A stretch of 64,000 nucleotides of DNA from Mugil cephalus (GCF_022458985.1 NC_061781.1:21680001-21744000), one strand, 5' to 3'. Counted from the first letter of the stretch, positions 13,715 through 27,075 are shown. The notes: generated by a model not told the origin, from the sequence alone. Translations and numbers: made by a program.

Positions 13715-14188
13715 CACTGTAAAACATTATTAGCCCCATTCACAAGTTATGTGAACGCATTTCTTCTATTTAACTCCAATAGTCATGACAAGTTTTGGAG
13801 TTAGAACCTGTTTTTCTACCAAGATAACATTTCAACGTGTCTCTTTTTGGTGGATTAAATCAAATTTTAATGTCCTCCTCTAAGGAGGAGCCTAAATAAA
13901 AATAAATATCAAACAACATGTGATTTTAATCTGTCTGAAGTTTAGTTCAACTTAAAAACTTGCCATTAGTCATCAAGATGAGAAACTAAAAAAAATGTGC
14001 TTTAAAATGGTAATTGATATGAATTTAGCTAAACTGATCTTAAGTTGTCTTAACTTGTCTTGTTTTAACTCATATTATCCAGTTGAATTAAGAAATGATG
14101 GTTTGCTTTTTGAGTTGAATCAGTGGTTTCCTTCAGGTTGAGTTTACTTGCATTTTTAAGTTTCACTCACCTGAAATGTTTTACAGTG
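13715..14188. mobile_element. MITE with 14-bp terminal inverted repeats
   Basis: The left end CACTGTAAAACATT and right end AATGTTTTACAGTG are perfect inverted repeats 474 bp apart. There is no coding sequence inside. The CACTGTAAAA-type end is typical of hAT-derived MITEs in fish; the family assignment is an inference. Confidence 0.85.
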
Positions 14189-14680
14189 TGTGAAATTACA
14201 GACCATTTTTAAAGAGATAGTTAGCTATAATTAGCATTTGGCTCAAAGTAGCATCCACAAACAGGACCGGTGTCACAGAGCTGCTAGATTGGCAGAATTT
14301 GAAAAACAAGAAGGAAGAATTAATAATGAAATAAAATGTATGTGTTTAGCAAAAGCTCCACTTCCAACACTGCTTTAAGTAAAACAACCCTAACATCGAG
14401 TTACAAAGTGAAACAACACAGCTGATGGCTAGGCTAATTAGCTGGTGTCTTCTTGTTGGTTGCTAGCTGGTAGCTGACTGCTAGCCTGATGCTTGTTTTT
14501 TTTAGTTGGACTGGGCTTCTAAATGTGTTTTAACCTGGGATCTTAACACATCTTATCCTGTGTAACAATGAAAAAAAAAGTTGACATTTTAATTTAATTT
14601 TGAATAAAGACAAATAAATAAGCACTGGCTGCCTTGAAGAAAACACCTCATATCAGAGCACAAATGACAGCTTTACTTAA

Positions 14681-15261
14681 CCTCCTGAGACCCTGCGTCC
14701 TCATATGGGGACGATAAGTTTTAGGTTTTATTGCAGCTTGTTCTGCTTCATTTAAACCTGCTGTCCTCAGTAGTGGACACTTTAGTCTGTCATCTAGTGG
14801 TAGCAAATGGTCAATACAATAGTCGGTAAAAACATGATAGCTGATTCATTCTTCATACGATCACAGGACAATAGTGGACGAGGAACAAAACCCCATCAAA
14901 TTCTATAGTTAGAACTTATTTATTTATGCTTATTAACGTTTCTAGTTTGATACGACCCAAAATTTAACACATTTTTATCAATAGCAACGAGCTATAACCT
15001 CACTAATTAGCAAGTACTCATTTGTGGACGTTGAGACTTCATTGTTCGCAATTATGGTTTTGCTCAGCCATGTTCAGGTATTACATGGCGACTTAATCAT
15101 AATAAAGGATGAAATAATCCCACTGTCCATGTATGAGGACATTGCTGCTACTTCCTGTTGGAAGATGATGCTTAGTTTTTATACTTCTTAGGTCCTACTG
15201 ATGCCAAATACCTTGGACAAATTAAAAATGCATAGTAAACTAAACCTCGGGGCTCAGGAGG
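14681..15261. mobile_element. piggyBac-type MITE, copy A (581 bp)
   Basis: Flanked on both sides by TTAA (14677-14680 and 15262-15265). The left end is CCTCCTGAGACCC and the right end is GGGCTCAGGAGG. No transposase. TTAA target duplication is the piggyBac signature. Internal sequence matches the copies at 22031 and 17971. Confidence 0.88.
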
Positions 15262-15265
15262 TTAA

Positions 15266-17241
15266 AAATTATCATTAAAAATCACCACATTCTTCCGTGA
15301 ATACAGTTAAAAATCTCAATCCTGCTTAGTTCAGTACTAGTTAATTCAGGTCAAGTCTAATTACTGCTCATTGTTGTTGGTGATTACATGAAAAATATAA
15401 AACCCTAGAGTCTATTTATACTATCTGAGAGAAGACAAAGTTCCTCTCTGTGCGGGTTGTGTGTTGCTCGCTGTGTTGATGAGCGCTAATGTGACAGGGG
15501 AAAGCTGGCATGAGGTGATCTCCGCACAATGGAGGAAAAGGCACCACACTGGGCGCTGCTACTTTGCTCTTTTCCAGGCTCATGTAGCTAGAGACAACAA
15601 GCCGAGCGAAAGTTAGCTCAAACAGAAGCTGTGTCAGGTCTTCAGCAACATGAAAGACTAATTCAAGTCAAAATGAGTTTTTAATGCGTCCTCAGAAAAC
15701 CCGCTGAGTAACGTCCAGCAGCTTGTTCTCGGGAACTGTATCAAATTTTTTATTGTGACACGGGAAAGATAAGCTCACGCTGTTAGTGGCGTCGAGTCGA
15801 CCGACCGGTACCCGACATTTCATTTGTTCCTGCATCTAATTATTCGGCTTAATTTGTTTTGATTTAGGGATTCCCGGGACTCTATTCCAGGCCTCAGGAT
15901 GGCGTTAAAAAAAAAAAAAAAAAAAAAAAAGGGCGACAGAAAAGCTGCAGAAACTGAATGAGAAAGGAGGCCAAACAGGGTGATTACAAGTGAAAGGTGG
16001 CCATGGGGATGATGGACAGACTGAGGAGAAGAGAGGCGGGGGCATGGCCGTAGCCGTGAAGCAATATGCATTCAAGGATCCAGTGAATACACCCCCCAAG
16101 TCCACACAGCCACATGCTAATGACGGCCACCATTTAATGTGTCAAATTCACAATCCTCTTCGTTCTTTCCTCTTTCTCTTACCTCTAATTGCTCCGTACC
16201 CCCACACACACTCGCTTTTTTTTTTTTTTTTTTTTTTTTTCAGAGAGGCTGTTGGTTTGAATTAAAGCCCATATTGTGGCGTGCGTGTCCAACCTGCAAC
16301 TCCCAAAAGCTGGTGGTGAACAATCGACCGGACCTCCTTCCTCCACACACACATGTCTTTGGCCACGTGCACATTAATGGACAAAACATTTCGGATCATC
16401 TGAAAGCTGAAACCAGGACGGACGAAATGGTACAAACCATTAGTCTAGCTGCTTCTTCACGTTGGCACCAGATAAAAAATAGTGTGTTATTAACCGTCGC
16501 CTTCTGTTTTTACAATCACACAATCAAAGTATCAAATTGTGGATTGACTATGGCTCCAGAATGCAAATCTTGAGTCGTTGTATTAAGATGTTTCATCAGG
16601 TCTGACCTCAGCTATAGCCGGTTTCCACTGCAGGAACATAAATGATGAATTGTATGAAGAGGACTGTCATGTAATGTCATCAGTAGTAGATTTTATTTTA
16701 AAAACTTATTAAACATAATTTCCCATAGTCCTATACTCAGAGTGACTTCACTTATGTGTTTTCTTTTTTAGTTTATATGGCACAATTTCAACTTTTCTTT
16801 GATTTCGTTGCTGAATTTGCTGTGTGGACCCCAGGAAGACTAGCGACCACTTGGTGGAAGCTAATCGGGATAAAGAATAAAGAATAAAAAAAGAAGGATG
16901 TCAGTGGAAGAAAGTTCAACCACTTTCAACACTAATCAGGAAGTACTAAACATACTAAACCCACGTTACTAGTTTCTTTACTAGCGGTGCAATCAAGCAA
17001 GAATGATCAAGAAGATGAGCCGTAGGTTTAAAATAGGTGTAAGGTGTTGAGTTGCACTTCTAATTTAGGATATGTGAGTCTAAAAATATGTATTCTTTAA
17101 TTAACCATTATAATAATTATGGGTTTATTTGAAATATTGGTTGATGTTTTGCATTAAATGCAGCTAATAGAGGTGATTTATTCTGACTTGAATGGGCAGG
17201 ACATGACTGTGATGATGATTTGGTTCTTGTTGGAGTCAATA
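15266..17241. other. Intergenic, no gene seen
   Basis: Holds a long A run (about 15907-15930) and a long T run (about 16217-16240), which create poly-Phe and poly-Lys shadow ORFs. Nothing else recognisable. Confidence 0.5.
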
Positions 17242-17395
17242 GTGGCGACTGTGGCTCAGCAGGTAGAGAGGTTAGAGGTTCGATCCCCAGGAATGTACCA
17301 TGTGGCAAAGTGTCCTTGAGCAAGACACTGAACCTCTGTGACTGTAAAGAGGTTTGAGTAGCAATAGGTAGAAAAGTGCTATAAAAAAGCAAGAA
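17242..17395 (+). mobile_element. tRNA-derived SINE (teleost V-SINE type)
   Basis: The 5' part has A-box-like GTGGCTCAGCAGGTAGAG and B-box-like GGTTCGATCCC. These are followed by the conserved central motif TGTCCTTGAGCAAGACACTG and the tail AGAAAAGTGCTATAAA. The anticodon region is shortened, so this is a decayed copy. Confidence 0.85.
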
Positions 17396-17970
17396 CATTT
17401 ACCATCACCAACAGACAATAGTCTGAATTACCGAGCTAATGCATGCTAACTAAGACGAATGCTAACATGAGAGAGAACCTGACTGCAGACGTTGCAATGC
17501 TAATGTAACATAATGGAATAATCTCCCGGTCAAATTCCGCTTCCCAAAAGTCATTTGCTGCATCTGCAACCCAGTTAAGATTTAAAAAAAACAACAAAAA
17601 AAAAACTAACGATGCAGTTAAGTTGTGTTTGGTCCGATAAGAGCCTCCTCTCAGAGTCGAGACTTTTCACCTTGACTCCTGAACGTCACTCAATTCGGAT
17701 AAACGCACAAATATTCACTGAGGTCACATGAGGAAAGGCAGGCTTTTTGATCATTTTAAAACTATTTGTTTGAAATAAGTACTTGTAAAAAACGCGTTAT
17801 TTGTTAGTTGTGCCTTTTTGACATTCAGGTTCAGTTCTACCTCTACTTGCACTATGTTGCATGTGGAAAAGCTGCAAATTAATTTTCCTGTTGGGATGAA
17901 TGAAGTTCTCTGAATCTGAACATGTTCTCTGCAGCTGTGCCACATTAATCAACTAATGTGTGCAAGTTTG

Positions 17971-18260
17971 AGACCCTGCGTCCTCATATAGCTGAGTTAA
18001 GTTTTAGGTTTTATTACAGTATAATATGTTTATGAACGTTTCTAGTTTGAGATGACGTGCAAATTGAACAAATTAGCAATTTCTGCTAATTAGCAAGTAC
18101 GCATCTTCTTTATAATATAAATAATTAAATAATCCCAGTGTCCAGATATGAGGACATCATTTTTTTTTCCCAAAAACTACTACTTCCTGTTGGATGATAC
18201 TTAGTTTTTATACATCTTAGGTGCTACTGACCTACTACCTTGGAGGAATCACAAATGCAA
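17971..18260. mobile_element. piggyBac-type MITE, copy C (both ends lost)
   Basis: Shares GAGACCCTGCGTCCTCATAT, GTTTTAGGTTTTATT and CTACTTCCTGTTGGA with copies A and B. It lacks the outer CCTCCT ends and the TTAA sites, and has an internal deletion. Confidence 0.8.
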
Positions 18261-18654
18261 ACCAACTAAAAGCTTGGGGCAGATGTTGTTTTTTCCTGCC
18301 TGCTTTCTAAAATCCAACCTGCACAAGAGACTGAAAGGATGTGGAGGCTGAGGCTCCTGCTTAGTAACCACCACGTGATGTACTGTATAGAAAACATTTG
18401 CTGGATATTCATTAATCTGTGCAGTTAGCATGAATAAATAAATAAATAAATAAAAATATAAAAGTGTGCTGTTTAGATTATTACTGCAGTTGGTTTTTAT
18501 CCACAGTGCATCCAAATGGAAAATAAATATATGAGTAAGGATTTAAAATAAAACGCCTTTCACATTTTATTACAACACAGTTCATGAATTTTAGAAAGCA
18601 GAAAAAGACACGATGCATTGACACGCTCTGTTTTTACAACTTACTTGGTTTCCT

Positions 18655-18706
18655 ATAATGACATTATAATGACATTATAATGACATTATAATGTCATTAT
18701 AATGAC
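18655..18706. repeat. Short tandem/palindromic repeat, ATAATGACATT units
   Basis: Four to five copies of an 11-bp unit (ATAATGACATT or its inverse). The last copy is inverted, so the block can fold into a hairpin. Confidence 0.85.
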
Positions 18707-21700
18707 ACGGTGGTCCTGACTTTCCTGCAGAGTATATGTGTTTGAAATGTAACAATGAACTTAGCATCAATGCTCATGAGGTTTTCTGGGTCTGGTGAAC
18801 AAATCCCCAGTTTGGGTAAAAAAAACATCAACATCAACATCAACATGTCAATTAATAATAAGACTATAATCAGGAAGAACTAGAGGGAAGCAGGAATAAA
18901 TGTACAGAAAGAATAAAGCTTCTTTTTCTTACAACTGTGGAAATGAAGTTACCAGTTGATCATTAATGATTTGCTGTTTGTCCTTCTTATTGTGTTGTTT
19001 TTAACCACGAAGATAATGTAATTACTACACTTCTGATGATTTACTGGACATGAGCGCCTTAGAGTCTAAGTGTGAGAGGAGACACTGTCTTTGTGTGACA
19101 CGTTGTAACAGGAATGTGGTTTAGTTAGAGTTAGGGAAGCACAGTTATGTTCGTCTTCATGAACACTCATACAAAGTGGTCGTGTGTGTTCTGAACTTTG
19201 AAGTCACTATACGATAAGAGACACTATAAGAGACGAATGTTTCTCTGATGCACTTTTATACATCTTCAGAAGTCACTTTGTGTTTTGAGCTTAGGGCTGA
19301 GAGGTGTGAACAAAAATGTATATTACGGTATTTTCTTTCATGCATAATCAGGCGTTCACAGCATTTTCCACTGGTTGAGAGAGGAATTAATGCAGTAGAT
19401 TGACTAAGGATGAACTATTTTACTGTGATGATGAGTAAACATTGTAGAATAATCCCACACTAGTAGTAAAACAGGTTTGCATGGACCTGTGTTAACAGTG
19501 ACTGCCGATGTTCAAATTTACAGCTTGGAGATAAAAATAAAAAATGAAATGTTATCAAGATGAAATGAAGAAACAGGTTCAATTTATTTTGACATATTTA
19601 TTCGTATTTATTCATATTTAAACTGCTATGTCTGTAATGTCAATACCAGCTCGACTGGCTACCGTAATAATTGTAGTTTGCGCGCAACATTTTTTTTTCT
19701 CATTCATAAAAAGCTAAAATTGGGGACATTTTCAGGGACAGCTTTAGCCGGGGGACAGGTCTGGTCGCCCTAAAAAGACCCAAACAACCTACACGGCACC
19801 TTTGTTTGGCTTCTCGTTCTGCTGCTCCATTTCTTGGACCTTTCCATCTTCACCACGTCTCACAGTGACACAGTCGCACCATGTGAGTTTAATGCTAGAG
19901 CTACATTGTAAACGGACACAGTGTCTCGTGGTATTTTGTCCTGACACTGTGTGATAAAATACACCGTTAAATTCACATGATAATGAAAACAATAAACCTT
20001 TATTCAGTATGAACCAGTACACCACCCAGCCCTAGTTCTAGTCAAGGTCCTGTGATTACAATATAGTCTAAAACTTTAACCTTTCAGTTTTGTGTGATTA
20101 TTAATCAGACATTTTCCACCACACAATAAAATATGAGCAGTAGCACAGAGAGAGTTGGACGTAAGTGAAACAAGAAAGACTTAACAGACAGTGTCTGTGC
20201 ATTAGGACGTCCACGACAAAGGACAAAAGATCACGTTATTGTCCCCCTTTCTACTCACACAGAAGTCCCCCCCCCCCCACGACCAGCACTAGAAGTGCCA
20301 GCGTCCCCCCCCCCCAGGCTCTAAACATGGTGTCCAGTGTATATGTGTGTGTTTGAAGGGTGAGGACGGTCAGAGGTAGGGTCACGGCCGGTCTCCGATC
20401 AGGGAAGAGGCCACGCTCCCTTTTTACTCGACGTTAAACCGAGGACGGTTTGAGACCCTGCTGACCACCTGTCCCCCTGATCGGTGGACAGAAACCAAAC
20501 ACACAACAGGGCCCTGAATGGGCTGAGGTTTGAGGGAGGGAGCGTTTCTAATGACCCTGTTAAAAATTTGTAGAAACTTGTGTTAGCGTGTGTGTGCGCG
20601 TCGCTGTTCTTCTGTCGTTGTGAGGACGGAGGGAGGAGGAGTTTTGTTTTTTTGAGACGTTCAGGGACGTTTTTCAAAAGGAAGGAAACATCAAAGTCGT
20701 GTAGTTGTGAGGAGACAAGTCTGATAATCTGAGATTTATGTCAAAGTTTAGAGGATCTGTTTTTTTAGAAATGTTTACAGAAGCTTAAGACATTTTGTCA
20801 CGTGACTAGTCTGAAAGTTGTCAACAGAAAATCCACAAAACTAAATTTCTAAATATAAAATCACTGCAAGAATTTTAGTCTTTAGAGAGAAAGAATATTT
20901 TGGGAAATTTTGGAAAAATTTGTAACTGAAAAGATCATTTATTTTGAGTTTTAGCCTGAAACTAAAGAGATGTTTTTAAGAATTATTATTATTTATTGTT
21001 ATTATTCACTTAATTTAGGTCTTTTAATGTGTTTCTAATCTCCTGCGCTTGTTTAAGTTAAGTTTAAATCTAACGACATTTAACAAACCTTTGCAAATTT
21101 CTGTTCAAAAGTTTCCTTTGAGACTTAAGATTAGAATCTGTGTATCTGCACGAACACACAGTGAATAGAAAGTTGTTTTTTTTTTTTAGTTTTTTTTTAT
21201 AGAGCACTCCAAAATAAATAATAGCTTCAGTTCAGCTAAAACCCTTAATGCTCCTGTTCTGTGTTTCTGCCAAATAACAAATAGTGTTAATGTCATAATG
21301 AGGTCCAAATGGTGTCTGGATGTACAAGTGGAAAACCTTTTGGAAACCAGCCATACATGCACCGTGCCAACAGTTTTCACTCTGAGCAGAAAAGCCGAGG
21401 ACAAATCATTTGGAACGAGTTACTTTAGTCGTGGTTGCTGTTATTTTATTACTTAATTAAACTGCATCTTAATAACACGACTACAAATCAATACGTGTGT
21501 TTTAGATACATTATGTGTCTATTCTACTTTGAGCCAAGGTAACAAAATTTTAATTTAATATTGTCTAAGTCACTTGTGCAACTCTTAAGATCACTCCTTT
21601 CAATATTGCACATTTTTGAACGTTAGTCACAAGTAGAAACGATGACTCTAGATTGTGAAGGTTGAAGACGTGTTGGTGGACAACAGCTGGATTTAATTTC

Positions 21701-22026
21701 TTTAATTTCTTTCTGGTCACCGTTCTGCTGCTGCAACATTTGAATTTCCCCAAAGTACTATCTAATCCTATCTTATCTTATCTTATCTTATCTTACTACT
21801 GTTGTTTTAGAGATTTTGTGTGCAGTTTTCAGATTTTCCTTGCAACAACCAAAAGATACCAAAACCAACAACAGAACCATAATTCAGCACAAAACGTTTG
21901 TTAAAATTTAAGATGCATGTCTCTTATCTTAGCCAATGTGTTGTTCTAATGGTTTAGACAACATCTGCAATCATATGTATGTGAAAATTTACAGCAAATG
22001 TTTTTTTGTTTTTTTTAAACCTCCTT
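18707..22026. other. Intergenic, no gene seen
   Basis: AT-rich, with C runs near 20268 and 20307 and a GC-richer block at 20340-20640. No supported coding exon. The block at 19680-19770 may be repeat-derived. Confidence 0.45.
21769..21795. repeat. (TTATC)n short pentanucleotide run
   Basis: About five TTATC units, the same motif as the longer run at 11748. Confidence 0.9.
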
Positions 22027-22030
22027 TTAA

Positions 22031-22503
22031 CCTCCTGAGACCCTGCGTCCTCATATGGGGACATGAAGTTTTAGGTTTTATTGCAGCTTATTCTGCTTAA
22101 TTTAAACCTGTTGTCCTCATTAGTGGACGATTCAGTCTGCCATCTAGTGGTAGCAAAGGTTAAAACTTATTTATTTATACTTATTGATGTTTCTAGTTTG
22201 ATTTGACTCACAAATTTAACAATTTTTTATCAGTAGCAACGAGCTACAATGTCGCTAGTTAGCAAGTGTTCATTTGAGGATGTTGGGACTTTATTGATCT
22301 GTCTTTGCTCGGTCATGTTGACGTATTAAAATAAACAGTTTTATATTTTGTCACACTTTGGTGACTCCTTTATACTATAAATGATGAAATAATACCAGTG
22401 TCAACATATGACGATACTACTACTTCCTGTTCAAAGATGATGCTTAGATTTTATATTGCAGAAATAAAAAAGCATACCAAACAAAAGCTTGGGTCTCAGG
22501 AGG
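22031..22503. mobile_element. piggyBac-type MITE, copy B (473 bp)
   Basis: TTAA at 22027-22030 and 22504-22507 flank perfect 13-bp inverted ends CCTCCTGAGACCC and GGGTCTCAGGAGG. The internal sequence matches copy A with deletions. No coding sequence. Confidence 0.9.
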
Positions 22504-22934
22504 TTAATGCTCAAGTACTTCTCAGGAAAGCACGTCTAATGGATGAAATTGTACGATTACGAGAATGAGTACAAAAGACTTTATCTGCACCAACCATAGG
22601 ACAGGATTTGTTTTCGTGGTAACAGAAAACATCTGAAGAGTTTTAATTGCCTTTAAATGGAGTTCAGAGTACACAATGGCAATAGAAATAAATCTGGGGA
22701 CGAGTTCTTTATCAATACAAAACCAACCATTTATAATTTTTACGTATCTGTAGCACATGAGCTGCTAATAACGTGAACTGGCATCCAACCACTAGAGGGC
22801 GCTACAGGAGCCGCGGGGCTTTGCTAGTAGCACATGTAAAACCTAGAACATTGTATTTATTTAAAGGTTTCATGTCCTAAAACTAGAAATAACATTAACA
22901 AAAAGCCATGACAATAACTCATATTTAACTCGTG

Positions 22935-23240
22935 CAATAATTTTCATACACTTGAACATATTTCTTTATATATTTACTGGACTCTGAACTCACCATGTTC
23001 AGTAATTTCGTGCTGTGCAACACCCTCATATTCAGTGCTACTATAGAGCAACAACTTGGAACACAGGTTCACTTACACTTGTACATATATCTATATATTC
23101 TTTTTATATCTTATTCTAATTGTCTACTTATTCTTACATATTCTTATTGCCTACATTGCCCTTTGTTCTTAACACTGATACACTTTGAGTAGTAACAAAA
23201 AGTAATTTCCTCTTTGGATCAATAAAGTAATTCTGATTCT
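22935..23240 (+). mobile_element. Non-LTR retrotransposon 3' tail remnant
   Basis: Ends AGTAATTTCCTCTTTGGATC, AATAAAGTAATTCTGATTCTG. This fits the fish LINE 3' tail pattern of ATTTCC, then GGATCAATAAAGT, then a short ATTCTG repeat. Confidence 0.6.
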
Positions 23241-24540
23241 GAATTCAAATTTAACCTATTGCTAATTAGTTTGTGTTGGTTGCCAGGTTTTATTTGGGTT
23301 CATAATTGTAATATATACTTAGGAAATAGTATAATGTTGTTCCTGAAAAGTGAGTTTTCCTTAGCGACAACAAGAAAAAATGAAAAATTTTACACGATTT
23401 CTACACTAAGTTCATAATTAATAATAACTACGTACGTTTCCCTGTGCAAACACTGTATGGCAGCCCTGTGGTACCCTCTGCTGCCCGGCCGCCACCGGTG
23501 CAGGCCAGTGTGTGGTCCTTATGATGCGTGTCTGCTCGCCGCCTTGTGTGGGAGTGGGTGCGTGTGAAACCAGGCATGTACCTCATGTTCCCTGCATGCC
23601 TTTCTCTTTCTCCGGCGTGCTCTTGACTCGACGCCGTTGCCCGGGGCCTAATCCTCTGATCAGCATGCCAGGAGAGGACCCGGGGGCCCGGGGGCCGGGG
23701 CCGGGGCCGGACCGGGGCGGAGGATGGGGGGCCTGAGGTGATGCCTGACTCCAGCCGCTTTCTCAGATTGTCTCAGCCACTTGTCCTGATGCAGCGCGAC
23801 CTCAGCTCATTGTTGACCGAGGGGTTGGAGGTATAAGGGGGGGGGGGTAAGGAGGTGGGGGTCCCCATCCATCCTCCTACCATGACCCCGTCTCCCAAAG
23901 AGCTGAGAAAAAAAGGAACAATGAGAACAAGCGATGAAAATGTACATCTAGAGGAAAAAAAAATTACATTTTATTACATTTGACACCTGAACAATGGAGA
24001 CGTCATTCAAAAGGACTGAATCTGATTGTAAACGAGGGGAAGAAATAACTTGAAGTCCACTTTCCCTAGTTCGACGTGTCAGGTTCAAGACAAACCACAC
24101 AAAGACCGGGGTGAATGGAGTGACTTGAGAGACCAGGGGATTGAGGGGAGTTACTTGGCACACAAACAATTAGTACTCGTCCCCTGCATAGCTCGCCGTG
24201 GCCCCAAATCCCCACATTTGTCCAGACAAATTGACTGGACCCCGGGTCTTGTTTGTCTAGCTCTGCTGGTCTGCTGGAGGGGGCTTGAGGACAGCGGGGA
24301 ATGTCGTCCTCCAACGAGATCAGCTCATGGGAACAGAACAAACAGCGGTTTTCTGGTCAGAACGAGACCTCCCGACCACTTTTTAAGACATGTTGATGTT
24401 ATTTAATTACGGGTTTGATCAAGTGTCTAAACACTGGTTATTACGCTGCAGATCAGAAAAATCACATCACATGTTAAAATTAATGTGACTGTGTTGAATC
24501 GATTTAGATGAAAAAGTTTCTGCACAGTTTGCTATCACAA
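23241..24540. other. Intergenic, GC-rich block before the satellite
   Basis: Positions 23460-23890 are GC-rich, with CCGGGG-type low complexity near 23690. Positions 24090-24400 are mixed sequence. ORFs here show no family resemblance. Possibly regulatory; unproven. Confidence 0.4.
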
Positions 24541-26160
24541 CTTTATGAGTATAGTATAGCATAGTATGGTATAGTATGGTGTTTTATGGTATAGTATACT
24601 GTAGTATAGTATAGTATATTTTAGTATAGTATAGTATAGTGTATTATATTATAGTATAGTATAGTGTAGCATAGTATAGCATAGTATAGTATAGTATAGT
24701 AGAGGATAGTATAGTGTGGTGTAGTGTGGTATAGTATAGTATAGTATAGTATAGTATAGTATAGTAGTATAGTATAGTATAGTATAGTATAGTATAGTAT
24801 AGTATAACATAGTATAGTATAGTATAGTATAGTATAGTATAGTATAGTAGTATAGTATAGTATAGTGTAGTATAGTATAGTATTAGTATAGTATAGTATA
24901 GTATAGTATAGTATAGTATAGTAAGTGTGGTGTGGTGTGCTGTGGTATAGTATAGTATAGTATAGTATAGTATAGCATAGTATAGTATAGAATAGTATAG
25001 CGTAGTATAGTATAACATAGTATAGTATAGTATAGTATAGTATAGTATAGTATAGTATAGTGTAGTGTGGTGTGCTGTGGTATAGTATAGTATAGTATAG
25101 TATAGTATAGTATAGTATAGTATAGTATAGTATAGTGTGGAGTGGTGTGCTGTGGTATAGTATAGTATAGTATAGTATAGTATAGCGTAGTATAGTATAG
25201 TATAGTATAACATAGTATAGTATAGTATAGTGTAGTATAGTATAACATAGTATAGTATAGCATAGTATAACATAGTATAGTATAGTATAGTATAGTATAG
25301 TATAGTATAGTATAACATAGTATAGTATAGCATAGTATAGTATAGTATAGTATAGTATAGTATAGTATAACATAGTATAGTATAGTATAGTATAGTATAG
25401 TATAGCGTAGTATAGTATAGTATAGTGTAGTATAGTATAGTATAGTATAGTATAGTATAGTATAGTATAGTATAGTGTGGTGTGGTGTGCTGTGGTATAG
25501 TATAGTATAGTATAGTATAGTATAGCATAGTATAGTATAGTATAGTATAGCGTAGTATAGTATAACATAGTATAGTATAGTATAGTATAGTATAGTATAG
25601 TATAGTATAGTATAGTGTAGTGTGGTGTGCTGTGGTATAGTATAGTATAGTATAGTATAGTATAGTATAGTATAGTATAGTATAGTATAGTATAGTATAG
25701 TGTGGAGTGGTGTGCTGTGGTATAGTATAGTATAGTATAGTATAGTATAGTATAGTATAGTATAGCGTAGTATAGTATAGTATAGTATAACATAGTATAG
25801 TATAGTATAGTGTAGTATAGTATAACATAGTATAGTATAGCATAGTATAACATAGTATAGTATAGTATAGTATAGTATAGTATAGTATAGTATAGTATAA
25901 CATAGTATAGTATAGCATAGTATAGTATAGTATAGTATAGTATAGTATAACATAGTATAGTATAGTGTAGTATAGTATAACATAGTATAGTATAGCATAG
26001 TATAACATAGTATAGTATAGTATAGTATAGTATAGTATAGTATAGTATAGTATAACATAGTATAGTATAGTATAGTATAGTATAGTATAGTATAGTATAG
26101 TATAGTATAGTATAGTATAGTATAGTATAACATAGTATAGTATAGCATAGTATAGTGTAT
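24541..26160. repeat. Pentanucleotide satellite (TATAG)n with higher-order structure
   Basis: About 1.6 kb of the 5-mer TATAG. It is interrupted by variant units CATAG, CGTAG, AACATAG, TGTAG and by GTGTGGTGTGCTGTGG blocks. The GTG-rich block occurs at 24936, 25071 and 25146, and again at 25486, 25626 and 25711 (position of TGTGC). Offsets are 550, 555 and 565 bp, so the array itself was duplicated. The edges (24541-24720) are more degenerate. Confidence 0.97.
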
Positions 26161-26799
26161 TGTATTCTTTATGGAGCTATGATTAGAAATACGCTACTTT
26201 TTTTCGGTTTACCAGACACATTAAAATATATATACACAAATTATCTGATAGTATCTGTTACTAGACTTAGCTGCCCACATATCATCACATGCAGAAACCG
26301 ATCTTTAAATATTATCACAGAATAACTTCTGAATATGAAAGCTCGTTACATTCCACCTCAATGTGAACAACAATACAAATAGATAACAATGAAAGATTCT
26401 CTTTCTTTCTCTACAGCCATAAAGTGGCCGTGTGACATAGATACTATAATTATATTTAGATATCACCCACACAGTGACTACAGTGACGTAAATTAATATG
26501 AAATTATGTTTAATTCATTAAATAAAACAAGATTTGTGGTTCAAATATTTACCCAAATTCTACAGTGCTGAGATATTGATAATGCTCCTAGAACGAGTCA
26601 ACAACCACCTGTAGTTCTCACTCTTTACCCTCCAGTGCTTATAAAAGACTGACATCTAGTGGTTACTTCAGGAAATGTCGAAATCAAGTTATATTCGGAT
26701 AAAAAGACCGGCTTTACCATCAATAACCTACAAATCTGTGGTTATTGAAGAACAGTATAATTCATATTATAAGGTGGGATGAATATGTCATGATTCTGT

Positions 26800-27075
26800 G
26801 TCTTTTTCATAATCATGTTTTCAGTTTCTTGTTTTTATTTTGTTAAGTTTCTTGGTTTCCTGTTTTACTCCCTGTGTTTTCCTGTGATTATTTATTAGTT
26901 TCACCTGTGTCTCATCTTCCCCCTGCCCGTGTGCATATATATATATAGCTCAGCCTTTCCAGTTTGTCCTCATGTTATCTTCACCTTGCCATATTTTTCC
27001 ATGATTTTTGTTTCCATGCCATGTCAGTGCCTTTTGTTAAGTTTTGTGTTTATTAAAGTTTTTTTTTTTTTTGAA
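26800..27075 (+). mobile_element. Possible solo LTR or similar element with internal TATA and poly(A) site
   Basis: A T-rich segment carries a TATA-like CATATATATATATAGCTC at about 26935. A TTTATTAAAG signal and a T run follow around 27048-27070. The layout resembles a retroelement terminal repeat of the teleost type. No duplicate partner or target duplication was confirmed. Confidence 0.3.

Noticed and set aside
16139-16573. 144-codon plus-strand ORF
   Set aside because: It begins with a poly-Phe stretch from a T run and has no recognisable domain.
24621-26148. Three long minus-strand ORFs (410, 454 and 421 codons)
   Set aside because: They are translations of the TATAG satellite, whose reverse complement has no stop codon in any frame. 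There is no protein-like composition beyond the repeat.
24541-26160. Possible CRISPR-like array
   Set aside because: The units are 5 bp with no unique spacers, and the window is vertebrate nuclear DNA. It is a satellite.
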